Assembly (NCBI GenBank): GCA_002281555.1
Contig: NCGJ01000008.1
Location: forward strand, 1-64,000
Reading direction: 5' to 3'
Length of the DNA stretch: 64,000 nucleotides
Source of the DNA: Hydrogenophilales bacterium 28-61-23
GTDB taxonomy: Bacteria; Pseudomonadota; Gammaproteobacteria; Burkholderiales; Thiobacillaceae
Shown here: piece by piece, positions 45,590 to 53,253 of the stretch
How positions within the stretch are numbered: position 1 is the first letter of the stretch
How the letters are laid out: the number at the start of each line of letters is the position of its first letter
Notes under the pieces: model-generated
The model's input: the letters and a program-made list of their open reading frames with translations, nothing else
What the model was told of the DNA's origin: nothing
The model's database searches: none
Position numbers and translations under genes: made by a program

Positions 45590-47257
45590 ATGAGGAAGCC
45601 GACGCTGATTACCGCCGCCATGCTGGCGGAGGCCACGCGCAAGAACGAGGGCAAGCAGGCGTTACAGGCGTTGCAGGAAATCCTCGGTTTGCCGGCGGAC
45701 GAATTCCTGGCCGAACTGGGCAACGCGTTCGCCTACCCGGTTCTGGATATGAGCGTGTTGCGCGAGATGACGCCGGCGTTCGATCTGCTGCCGTTCAATC
45801 AGGCGCTGGAACGCGAGTGCGCCGCCTGCCGCGATGCCGACGGCAATCTCTGGCTGGTGTTCGCCGATCCGCTGCAACCGGCGCTGATCGACTGGGCCGA
45901 GCGCTGCATCAGCGAAGCGTTCATTTCCGCGCTGGTGCTGCGCGACGATCTGCTGGCCTGGCTGCATCGGCTGGAGGTCAATCTGAAGGCGATGGATGGC
46001 GTCAAATCGGAATCCGATTCCGGCCGCTCGTTCGAGCAGGTCGAGGAAATCTCCCTGCAAGCCATCGGCGCCGACGCCTCGCCGGTGATCAAACTGGTGC
46101 ATTCGACCTTGTACGACGCGGTTTCCAGCGGCGCTTCCGACATCCATCTGGAAAACGATGCCGGCGGGCTGGCGATCAAATACCGTATCGACGGCGTGCT
46201 CAACGCGGTGGCGCAAGCGCCCGGCCGCGAGATGGCCGAGCATGTCATTTCGCGCGTCAAGGTCATGGCCGAACTGGACATCGCCGAACGCCGCATTCCG
46301 CAGGACGGCCGCTTCAAGGTGCAGATGCGCGGCCGCGAAATCGACTTGCGCGTGTCGATCATGCCGGGCGTATTCGGCGAAGACGCGGTGTTGCGCATCC
46401 TCGACCGCCAGTCGCTGGCCGACGAACTCAAGGTGATTTCGCTCGAACGTCTGGGTTACCACGGCGACAACCTGGCCGGCATCCGCCGCTTGGCGCGCGA
46501 ACCCTATGGCATGTTCCTGGTCACCGGGCCGACCGGCAGCGGCAAGACCACCACGCTGTACGCCGCCATTTCCGAGATCAATACCGGCCAGGACAAGATC
46601 ATCACCATCGAAGACCCGGTCGAATACCAGTTGGCCGGCATCCTGCAGATTCCGGTCAACGAGAAGAAGGGCCTCACCTTCGCGCGCGGTCTGCGTTCCA
46701 TCCTGCGCCACGACCCGGACAAGATCATGGTGGGCGAGATTCGCGACTCGGAAACCGCGCAGATCGCGGTGCAGTCGGCGCTCACCGGCCACCTGGTGTT
46801 CACCACGGTGCACGCCAACAACGTGTTCGACGTGATCGGCCGCTTCATGCACATGGGGGTCGATCCATACAGCTTCGTGTCCGCGCTGAACGGCATCCTG
46901 GCGCAGCGGTTGGTGCGGGTGAATTGTCCGCATTGCGCCGAAGCGGTGACGCCCAGCGCCCAACTCCTGGCCGATTCCGGCCTGACCCCGGAACGCGCCG
47001 CCGGCTTCGATTTCCGCGCCGGCAAGGGCTGCGGCCAGTGTCGCGGCAGCGGTTACAAGGGCCGCCACGCCATCGCCGAAATGATGGTACTGAACGACGA
47101 AATCCGCGAACTCATCGTCACCCGCGCCTCCATCCGCCAGGTCAAGGAAGCCGCCGCGCGCGCCGGCGTGCAAAACCTGCGCGAAGCCGCGCTGGACATG
47201 GTGCGACGCGGCGAGACCACACTGGAAGAGATCAACCGTGTCACCTTCGTTGCCTGA
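45590..47257 (+). CDS. gspE: Type II secretion assembly ATPase GspE
   Basis: 555 residues from ATG 45590. Walker A LVTGPTGSGKTTTLYAAISE, Asp box TIEDPVEYQLAGILQIPVNE, Walker B MVGEIRDSETAQIA and the His box LVFTTVHANNVFDVIGRF. The zinc tetracysteine is CPHC and CGQC. It powers pseudopilus assembly at the cytoplasmic face. Confidence 0.96.
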   Translation: MRKPTLITAAMLAEATRKNEGKQALQALQEILGLPADEFLAELGNAFAYPVLDMSVLREMTPAFDLLPFNQALERECAACRDADGNLWLVFADPLQPALIDWAERCISEAFISALVLRDDLLAWLHRLEVNLKAMDGVKSESDSGRSFEQVEEISLQAIGADASPVIKLVHSTLYDAVSSGASDIHLENDAGGLAIKYRIDGVLNAVAQAPGREMAEHVISRVKVMAELDIAERRIPQDGRFKVQMRGREIDLRVSIMPGVFGEDAVLRILDRQSLADELKVISLERLGYHGDNLAGIRRLAREPYGMFLVTGPTGSGKTTTLYAAISEINTGQDKIITIEDPVEYQLAGILQIPVNEKKGLTFARGLRSILRHDPDKIMVGEIRDSETAQIAVQSALTGHLVFTTVHANNVFDVIGRFMHMGVDPYSFVSALNGILAQRLVRVNCPHCAEAVTPSAQLLADSGLTPERAAGFDFRAGKGCGQCRGSGYKGRHAIAEMMVLNDEIRELIVTRASIRQVKEAAARAGVQNLREAALDMVRRGETTLEEINRVTFVA

Positions 47258-47271
47258 TGAGGTTGCCTGAT

Positions 47272-48072
47272 ATGTCGTTCGATTTCCTGCCCGAACGTCT
47301 TTTCCCCGCGCATCGGCTGGCCTTGCTGGCGGATCGCTGGGTCTTGCGCGCGGCCGGCGGGGCGACCCCGATCGAAGTTGAATTCGATGGCGATACGCCA
47401 TTGCCGGCGCTGGAAACCTTGCTTGAAAAAAACAACGTATCCGGCCGCCTGCGCATCACCCTGTCGCACCATCATGTGCGCCTGTTCCTGGCGCCCGCGC
47501 CGCCGGCCTGGCTGAATCGGGAAGAAATGCTGGCCTGGATCGGCGCCACGCTTGCCACCACGCTGGGCGGCCTGGGTGACAAAAGCGGTGGCTGGCAACT
47601 GGCCTGGGATATCACGCCGCCCGGTCAACCCATCGTAGTGGCGGCCGTGGCGGAGACTTTGTCGGCCGGGATTAACGCGCTATGCCACAAGCGCGGCATC
47701 AAATTGATCGGCATGCGGCCCTGGCTGGCGGAAACCTGGCGGCGCCGAAGCGGGCAGCTTGCGCATGCGACCGGCTGGTACGCGCTGCTGGAACCCGGCA
47801 GCCAGATTCTGTTGCGTTTGCGGCGCGGCCGGCCGGTTGCCCTGCGCCAACGCCAGACCGGCGCCGATCCCGCCGCCGAACTGGAAGCCTTGTTGGCGCG
47901 TGAAAGCCTGCTCGCCGATTTGCCGGTGGGCGGCCCGCTCTGGCTGGAGCGAACCGGCGCGGGGCTGGATCGCGAGCGTATTTCTGAAAAACTCGCGGCC
48001 CGGCTCGGCGGCCGTTATGCGCTGCATGAGCTCGCCGGCCCGACCGATATCGCACAGGCGATGCTGCAATGA
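47272..48072 (+). CDS. T2SS GspL/PilM-like component
   Basis: 266 residues from ATG 47272 (gagg 9 nt upstream); an ATG at 47257 overlapping the gspE stop (TGATG) would add 5. Sequence is poorly conserved: LALLADRWVLRAAG, LRITLSHHHVRLFL, LNREEMLAWIGATLATTLGG. Position between gspE and a PilN-like gene, and the absence of a membrane helix, suggest a PilM/GspL cytoplasmic-domain counterpart. It ends in an ATGA overlap with the next gene. Confidence 0.62.
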   Translation: MSFDFLPERLFPAHRLALLADRWVLRAAGGATPIEVEFDGDTPLPALETLLEKNNVSGRLRITLSHHHVRLFLAPAPPAWLNREEMLAWIGATLATTLGGLGDKSGGWQLAWDITPPGQPIVVAAVAETLSAGINALCHKRGIKLIGMRPWLAETWRRRSGQLAHATGWYALLEPGSQILLRLRRGRPVALRQRQTGADPAAELEALLARESLLADLPVGGPLWLERTGAGLDRERISEKLAARLGGRYALHELAGPTDIAQAMLQ

Positions 48073-48596
48073 ATCTCGATTTCAACGTTCAAAGCTCGCG
48101 CCCGGGCGGCCTGTCCTGGCTGCTGCTCGTTATCGGCCTGGCCGCGGCCGCCTGGGTGATGCAGGCCTGGCAGACCGCCGATGCCGGTTTCAGCGCGGCG
48201 CAGGCGCGCATCGCCAGTCTGCAGGCCAAACCGGCGCAACGCCCGTCCGAGAAAACGGCCAAGGCGAGGCGTGTCGATGCGGCCGCGCAAAATCGTCAGC
48301 GCACTGACGACGCCGCGCGCGGCCAGTTGGCCTTGCCCTGGACGCGCTTGCTGGAAACCTTGCAGCGTCAACAATCGCCGGGTGTCGCGCTGTTGAGTCT
48401 GGATGCCGACGGCCATCGGGGCGATTTCACGCTGACCGCGTTCGCCAAAAATCATGCCGCCATGCTGGACTATTTCGAAGAACTGCAACGCGTGCCGGGT
48501 TTCACCCAGGTCAGCCTGAGCCGGCACGAATTGCGCGAAGTCGATGCCGACACGGTCGTTTATTTCAGCCTGCGCGGCCTGTGGACACAGCCATGA
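48069..48596 (+). CDS. PilN/GspL C-terminal-like assembly protein
   Basis: 175 residues. One membrane helix near residues 15-34 (LSWLLLVIGLAAAAWVM), a coiled-coil stretch (FSAAQARIASLQAK), then a ferredoxin-like fold (LTAFAKNHAAMLDYFEELQR, PGFTQVSLSRHEL). This is the plan of PilN and of the periplasmic half of GspL. It overlaps both neighbours by 4 nt. Confidence 0.65.
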   Translation: MNLDFNVQSSRPGGLSWLLLVIGLAAAAWVMQAWQTADAGFSAAQARIASLQAKPAQRPSEKTAKARRVDAAAQNRQRTDDAARGQLALPWTRLLETLQRQQSPGVALLSLDADGHRGDFTLTAFAKNHAAMLDYFEELQRVPGFTQVSLSRHELREVDADTVVYFSLRGLWTQP

Positions 48597-49144
48597 AAAA
48601 CAGCTCATTCAGTTCGTTGCGGCCGCTCGATTGGTTGCGCTATTTCGTCGCGCGCCTGGGCTGGCCGGGCACGTTGGGCCTGGCCTTGCTGGTGTCGGCC
48701 TGGCTGGTGCATGGCCTGGATGTGCAACCCAGAATCGATGCCGGCATCGAAATGGAACAGCGCGCCGAACGTCTGTCCAAGCAGGCCAGGCCGGTGCGCG
48801 AGGCGGAAGCGACACGCTCCGTCGCGCTGAGCGAGACGCTGCCGGGCGCGGAACGGATTCCGGAAGCCGTCGCGCGTCTGTTCGCCGCCGCCACGCATGC
48901 CGGTTTGAGCCTGAAGCAGGGCGTCTACCGCCCGGCTGGGGAGAAATCGAGCGGCATGATGCGTTATCAGATCAGCCTGCCGGTGACCGGCAATTACCCG
49001 GCGATACGCGCTTTTGTGGCCGAAGCGCTGGAACGGGAGCGCAGCCTTGCGCTCGACGGCATCCGGCTGGCGCGCACGCGCATGGACAGCGACGAGATCG
49101 AAGCCGAATTGCGTTTCACCCTGTTTCTGGGAGCGGCGCGATGA
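48593..49144 (+). CDS. PilO/GspM-like assembly protein
   Basis: 183 residues. One helix near the N-terminus (LGWPGTLGLALLVSAWLVHG), a coiled-coil segment (IEMEQRAERLSKQ), then a ferredoxin-like domain (MMRYQISLPVTGNYPAIRAF, VAEALERERSLALDGIRL). This matches the PilO/GspM plan; the partner is probably the PilN-like protein encoded just before it. ATGA overlaps at both ends. Confidence 0.68.
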   Translation: MKNSSFSSLRPLDWLRYFVARLGWPGTLGLALLVSAWLVHGLDVQPRIDAGIEMEQRAERLSKQARPVREAEATRSVALSETLPGAERIPEAVARLFAAATHAGLSLKQGVYRPAGEKSSGMMRYQISLPVTGNYPAIRAFVAEALERERSLALDGIRLARTRMDSDEIEAELRFTLFLGAAR

Positions 49145-49692
49145 CGACCAGACAAGTGGTTCTCGTCCTTGCTCTGGCCGCGACCCTGGCTGCCGTCTGG
49201 CTGGCCGAGGAGGGCGAGTTGGGCGGGGCGGGCGATGCGGGCGATGCGGGCGATGCGGTTGAAGAAACCGTCATCGTCGAATCCTCTCCGCGCCGTCGCC
49301 CGGCGGGCGCGGCCTTGAATGCTGCAACGGCGCGCCAGACGGAAACGCGGGCCGATAGCGAAATGGGCACCAACGAAACGGCTGCCCGTTTTGCAGTCGG
49401 CGGCGCCGATCTGTTCCCGGTTCAATCCTGGAAACCGCCACCGCCGCCCGCGCCCATCGTTGTCGCTCCGCCGCCTCCGCCGCCGCAAGCGCCACCTTTG
49501 CCGTTCAAATTTGTCGGGCGTTGGGATGGCGGCGACGGCGAATTGTTTTTTCTGGCCCAGGGCGAGAAAACGGTGACGCTGCGCGCCGGCCAGACCCTTG
49601 CGCAATGGCGTCTCGACTCGATTGCCGCCAATACGATGAACTTCACCTATGTCCCCTTGCAACAACAACGCCAACTGAGATTCGGCCCATGA
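49141..49692 (+). CDS. GspC/PilP-like periplasmic connector
   Basis: 183 residues. N-terminal helix (VVLVLALAATLAAVWLA), a GDAGDAGDA tandem repeat, a Pro-rich linker (PPPPPAPIVVAPPPPPPQAP) and a C-terminal small beta domain (PFKFVGRWDGGDGELFFLAQ, TLRAGQTLAQWRLDSIAANT), the homology-region fold of GspC and PilP that contacts the secretin. It overlaps gspD as ATGA. Confidence 0.72.
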   Translation: MTTRQVVLVLALAATLAAVWLAEEGELGGAGDAGDAGDAVEETVIVESSPRRRPAGAALNAATARQTETRADSEMGTNETAARFAVGGADLFPVQSWKPPPPPAPIVVAPPPPPPQAPPLPFKFVGRWDGGDGELFFLAQGEKTVTLRAGQTLAQWRLDSIAANTMNFTYVPLQQQRQLRFGP

Positions 49693-51659
49693 TTGCGACT
49701 TTGATGCCTACTTTTCCACGCATGAATCCGATGCGCGCAAGTTCTCCACGAAACGCGGTTTTCGTTTTGCTGACCTTGTTTGTGCTGGCGTTGGTACTGG
49801 CCGGCTGCGCCAGCGACAACGGGCTGAAACAAGGCAATAAATTGATCGCCGAAGGCAAACCGCGCGAGGGGCTGGCTGAACTGAAAAGCGCGATGCAGAA
49901 AAATCCCGACGATCTGCATGTGCGCACCGCCTATGTGCGCCAGCGCGATCAGCTCATCGGCCAGCTTTTGGCGCAGGCCGATGCCGCTCTGCGCACCGAG
50001 CAGATGGACGCCGCGCAAAGCTTGTATCGCGAGGTGCTCGGCTTGCACCCGGAAAATCCGCGCGCCGCGGATGGCTTGGCCAATGTTGAAATCGGCCGGC
50101 GCAATCAGGTCTTGCTGGCCGACGCCGAAGCGGCAATGAAGCGGGACGACCTGGAAGTGGCGCGCGGCAAGCTGCGCGCGATTCTGGCGCGCGAACCGTC
50201 GCATCAAACGGCACGCGCGCTGCTGGTGCAAGTCGAAGAAAAAGCCGGTCGCGGCGGCTTGCTCGAATCGCCCCAGTTGACCGCGGCATTCCGCAAAACG
50301 GTAACCCTGGAGTTCCGCGATGCGCCGTTGAAACTGGTGTTCGATGCCGTTTCCCGCCAGTCCGGTCTCAAATTCGTGTTCGACAAGGATGTCAGGCTGG
50401 ATCAGAAAACCACCTTGTTCGCGCCGAATACCTCGATTGCCGATGCCATCGACATGCTGCTGGCGACCAACCAGCTGGGCAAGAAAACCCTGAGCGGCAA
50501 TGCCCTGCTGTTGTATCCGAACACGCCCGCCAAGCAGCGCGATTATCAGGACATGATCGTGCGCGCATTCTTCCTGGCCAACGCCGACGCGAAACAGACC
50601 ATGGCGATGATCAAGACCATGGTCAAAACCAAGGATGCCCACGTCGATGACAAGCTCAACCTGCTGGTCATCCGCGACACCCCGGAAGCGGTGCGCCTGG
50701 CCGAAAAGCTGGTCAAAGTGGCCGACCGCCCCGAGCCGGAAGTGATGCTGGAAGTCGAAATCCTGGAGGTGAAGCGGAGCAAATTGCAGGAGTTGGGCGT
50801 GCAGTGGCCGACGCAGTTCAGTGTGCTGGCTAAGCGGGAAGTGCCAGTGCAAACCGTCAGTGGTACTGGGTCGGCAGTTGCAACCAATACCCAATTTATC
50901 GATGTGCCCATGTCACTGGATTTGCTGACCCACATTCGAGGTTCCACGATAGGCATCAGTCCCACGCCTGGCGTCATCGCCAGCAAAACCGACGGCGACG
51001 TCAACATCCTGGCCAACCCGCGCATCCGGGTGAAGAACAAGGAGAAAGCCAAGGTTCACGTCGGCGACAAGGTGCCGGTGATCACCTCCAACGTCACCTC
51101 CACCGGCGTCACTTCCGAGTCGGTCAGCTTTCTCGATGTCGGCCTCAAGCTGGACGTCGAGCCGCAGGTCTATCTGGAAGGCGAGGTCGGCATCAAGGTC
51201 GGGCTGGAGGTATCCAATATCGTCCAGCAGATCAAGACCGCGACCGGCACGCTGACTTATCAACTGGGCAGCCGCAATGCCACCACGACCTTGCGCCTCA
51301 AGGATGGCGAGACCCAGGTGCTGGCCGGCTTGATCTCCGACGAGGAGCGCGCCAGCGCCAGCAAGGTGCCGGGTCTGGGCGATATCCCGATCCTGGGCCG
51401 TCTGTTCTCCAGCCACCGCGATGAAAACAGCAAATCCGAAATCGTCCTGCTGATCACGCCGCGCATTCTGCGCAATATCGAACGGCCGGAACTGGCCGAC
51501 ATCGAATTCTTCGCCGGCACCGAGTCATCCGCCGCGAGCCAGCCCTTGCGTTTGCGTCCGGCCTTGTCGATACCCCAGCGCATGCAGGAATCGCCCGCCG
51601 AAGAGATCGTCGAGCCGCAAATCGACGTACCGCCGCCACCGGCGGTGGACGCGAAGTAG
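49689..51659 (+). CDS. gspD: Type II secretion secretin GspD with N-terminal TPR region
   Basis: 656 residues from ATG 49689. A lipobox LVLAGC places a lipid-modified Cys at residue 40, unusual for GspD, which commonly needs a separate pilotin. Residues 45-190 resemble TPR repeats (GKPREGLAELKSAMQKNPDD, TEQMDAAQSLYREVLGLHPE). N-domains follow and then the secretin barrel (VPVITSNVTSTGVTSESVSF, LKDGETQVLAGLISDEERAS, LGDIPILGRLFSS). A shorter start at a later Met is possible. Confidence 0.92.
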   Translation: MIATLMPTFPRMNPMRASSPRNAVFVLLTLFVLALVLAGCASDNGLKQGNKLIAEGKPREGLAELKSAMQKNPDDLHVRTAYVRQRDQLIGQLLAQADAALRTEQMDAAQSLYREVLGLHPENPRAADGLANVEIGRRNQVLLADAEAAMKRDDLEVARGKLRAILAREPSHQTARALLVQVEEKAGRGGLLESPQLTAAFRKTVTLEFRDAPLKLVFDAVSRQSGLKFVFDKDVRLDQKTTLFAPNTSIADAIDMLLATNQLGKKTLSGNALLLYPNTPAKQRDYQDMIVRAFFLANADAKQTMAMIKTMVKTKDAHVDDKLNLLVIRDTPEAVRLAEKLVKVADRPEPEVMLEVEILEVKRSKLQELGVQWPTQFSVLAKREVPVQTVSGTGSAVATNTQFIDVPMSLDLLTHIRGSTIGISPTPGVIASKTDGDVNILANPRIRVKNKEKAKVHVGDKVPVITSNVTSTGVTSESVSFLDVGLKLDVEPQVYLEGEVGIKVGLEVSNIVQQIKTATGTLTYQLGSRNATTTLRLKDGETQVLAGLISDEERASASKVPGLGDIPILGRLFSSHRDENSKSEIVLLITPRILRNIERPELADIEFFAGTESSAASQPLRLRPALSIPQRMQESPAEEIVEPQIDVPPPPAVDAK

Positions 51660-51694
51660 TGATTGCTGGCGACCGATTGGATGTGAGCAAGCGC

Positions 51695-52186
51695 ATGCGA
51701 GCCGTGGCCGCAAATCGACCCGCAAGCGGCTTCACGCTGATTGAACTGGTCATCACCGTCGCCATACTCGGCGTGCTGGCCATGCTCGCCGTGCCCATGC
51801 TGCAAGCGACCGCGCAGCGCCAGAAAGAGGTCGAACTGCGTTCGGCCTTGCGCGAGATCCGCACCGCCATCGACGCCTATCATCAGGCTGTGCTGGACAA
51901 GAAAATCAAGGTGGCGCAAGACGCCAGCGGTTATCCGCCCGACCTGGACTCGCTCAGCAAGGGCGTGCCCGATAGCCTGCGCCCCGATGACCGGCTGATC
52001 TATTTTCTGCGCCGTTTGCCGCGCGACCCGTTCCATGCCGATCCGGAAACGCCCGCCGCCGAGACCTGGGGCGTGCGCAGCTATGCCAGCGCCCCGGACG
52101 AGCCCCAGCCCGGCGACGATGTGTTCGATGTCTACTCGCTTTCGGTCAAGAAGGGCTTGAATGGCGTGCCCTACAGGGAATGGTGA
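51695..52186 (+). CDS. Type II secretion pseudopilin
   Basis: 163 residues from ATG 51695; GTG codons at 51683 and 51659 are alternative starts. Prepilin cleavage after Gly12, then FTLIELVITVAILGVLAML with Glu at +5. The C-terminal domain is GspG-like in size (YPPDLDSLSKGVPDSLRPDD). It could be a GspI/H-type minor subunit; the exact class is not resolved. Confidence 0.85.
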   Translation: MRAVAANRPASGFTLIELVITVAILGVLAMLAVPMLQATAQRQKEVELRSALREIRTAIDAYHQAVLDKKIKVAQDASGYPPDLDSLSKGVPDSLRPDDRLIYFLRRLPRDPFHADPETPAAETWGVRSYASAPDEPQPGDDVFDVYSLSVKKGLNGVPYREW

Positions 52187-52608
52187 AGCGCATGAAGGTC
52201 GATCTGTCCGATTTCAAAGCCCCGCGCGCGCGCAAGGGTTTCACCTTGATCGAACTGCTGGTGGTGCTGTCCATCATTGCCATCTTGCTGACCATATCCG
52301 CGCCGCGTTACTTCCAGCATGTCGAGCGTTCCAAGGAGGCGGTGCTGCGCGAAAACCTGGCCACGGTGCGCGATGCGATCGATCAATACCACGCCGACAA
52401 GGGTGTCTGGCCGGATTCCTTGCAAGCGCTGGTCGACGACCATTACCTGCGCGCCCTGCCGCGCGATCCCATCACCGAAAGCAGCGAAACCTGGTTGCTG
52501 GAAGCGCCAACGGAACCAGGCTCGGAACAGGCGGCGGGCGGCGTCTACAACCTGCACAGCGGCGCAGAAGGCAATGGCAGCGATGGCAAAGCGTATTCGG
52601 AGTTGTAA
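52180..52608 (+). CDS. Second GspG-like pseudopilin
   Basis: 142 residues from ATG 52180 (an ATG at 52192 is the alternative). Cleavage after Gly20, then FTLIELLVVLSIIAILLTIS, Glu at +5. The body is GspG-like: LRENLATVRDAIDQYHADKG, VWPDSLQALVDDHYL, LPRDPITES. It overlaps the previous gene by 7 nt. Having a second GspG-like subunit besides the gene at 43961 suggests a specialised pseudopilus. Confidence 0.88.
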   Translation: MVKRMKVDLSDFKAPRARKGFTLIELLVVLSIIAILLTISAPRYFQHVERSKEAVLRENLATVRDAIDQYHADKGVWPDSLQALVDDHYLRALPRDPITESSETWLLEAPTEPGSEQAAGGVYNLHSGAEGNGSDGKAYSEL

Positions 52609-53092
52609 ATGCCAGACCGGTTTTTTGATGCTTTTCCTGCTCTTCCTGATCGCAAGCCTCGGCGTCGCGATGGCTGCGCTGGGCACGCTCTGGCACACCC
52701 AAGCCCAGCGCGAAAAGGAAGCAGAATTGCTGTTCATCGGAGATCAGTACCGGCAGGCCATCGAGCGTTATTACCGACTGACGCCCGGAACGGCCAAACA
52801 ATATCCACCTAGTTTCGATGTGCTGCTGCTTGACCCGAGATTTCCAACGACAGTTCGGCATCTGCGGCGCTTGTACCGCGACCCAATCACGGGAAGTGAG
52901 CAATGGGGACTGGAGAAAACCGCCGACGGCGGAATCAGCGGAGTGCACAGTCTCTCGGACAAAGAACCCAGGAAGAAATCCGGGTTTTCGGCGGTTTATG
53001 CCGATTTCGAGGGAAAGACTAAATATGCGGACTGGATATTCAAGGCGATGCCGCTAGAAGACGCTGCCAATGCTGGAGCAAGGGCGCGTTGA
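52583..53092 (+). CDS. Pseudopilin-like protein lacking Glu+5
   Basis: 169 residues, overlapping the previous gene by 26 nt. Cleavage after TG, then FLMLFLLFLIASLGVAMAAL: the residue at +5 is Phe, not Glu. Among T2SS pseudopilins, lack of Glu+5 is typical of GspK at the tip, though this protein is shorter. The rest (LLFIGDQYRQAIERYYRLTP, LLDPRFPTTVRHLRRLYRDP) is GspG-like. It is the last gene of the secretion operon. Confidence 0.8.
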   Translation: MAKRIRSCKCQTGFLMLFLLFLIASLGVAMAALGTLWHTQAQREKEAELLFIGDQYRQAIERYYRLTPGTAKQYPPSFDVLLLDPRFPTTVRHLRRLYRDPITGSEQWGLEKTADGGISGVHSLSDKEPRKKSGFSAVYADFEGKTKYADWIFKAMPLEDAANAGARAR

Positions 53093-53253
53093 GTCGAGCG
53101 CTGATGACTAATTGGAATGCCGTAGGACTAACCCTTATGTCTTTCGAGATATTGCGAAACACCAGCGAAAGTATTCACAATTCCGCCCGCATAAACGCCT
53201 GAAATTTTGAGACACGTCAGGTACTGACAGAACAAATCGAGGGAGAAAAAATC

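Noticed and set aside
45662-47401. 579-codon minus-strand frame opposite gspE
   Set aside because: Antisense shadow of a conserved ATPase gene in high-GC DNA.
49215-49265. gcgatgcgg tandem units as a regulatory repeat
   Set aside because: They lie in frame within the GspC/PilP-like gene, encode GDA repeats and show no dyad or promoter context.
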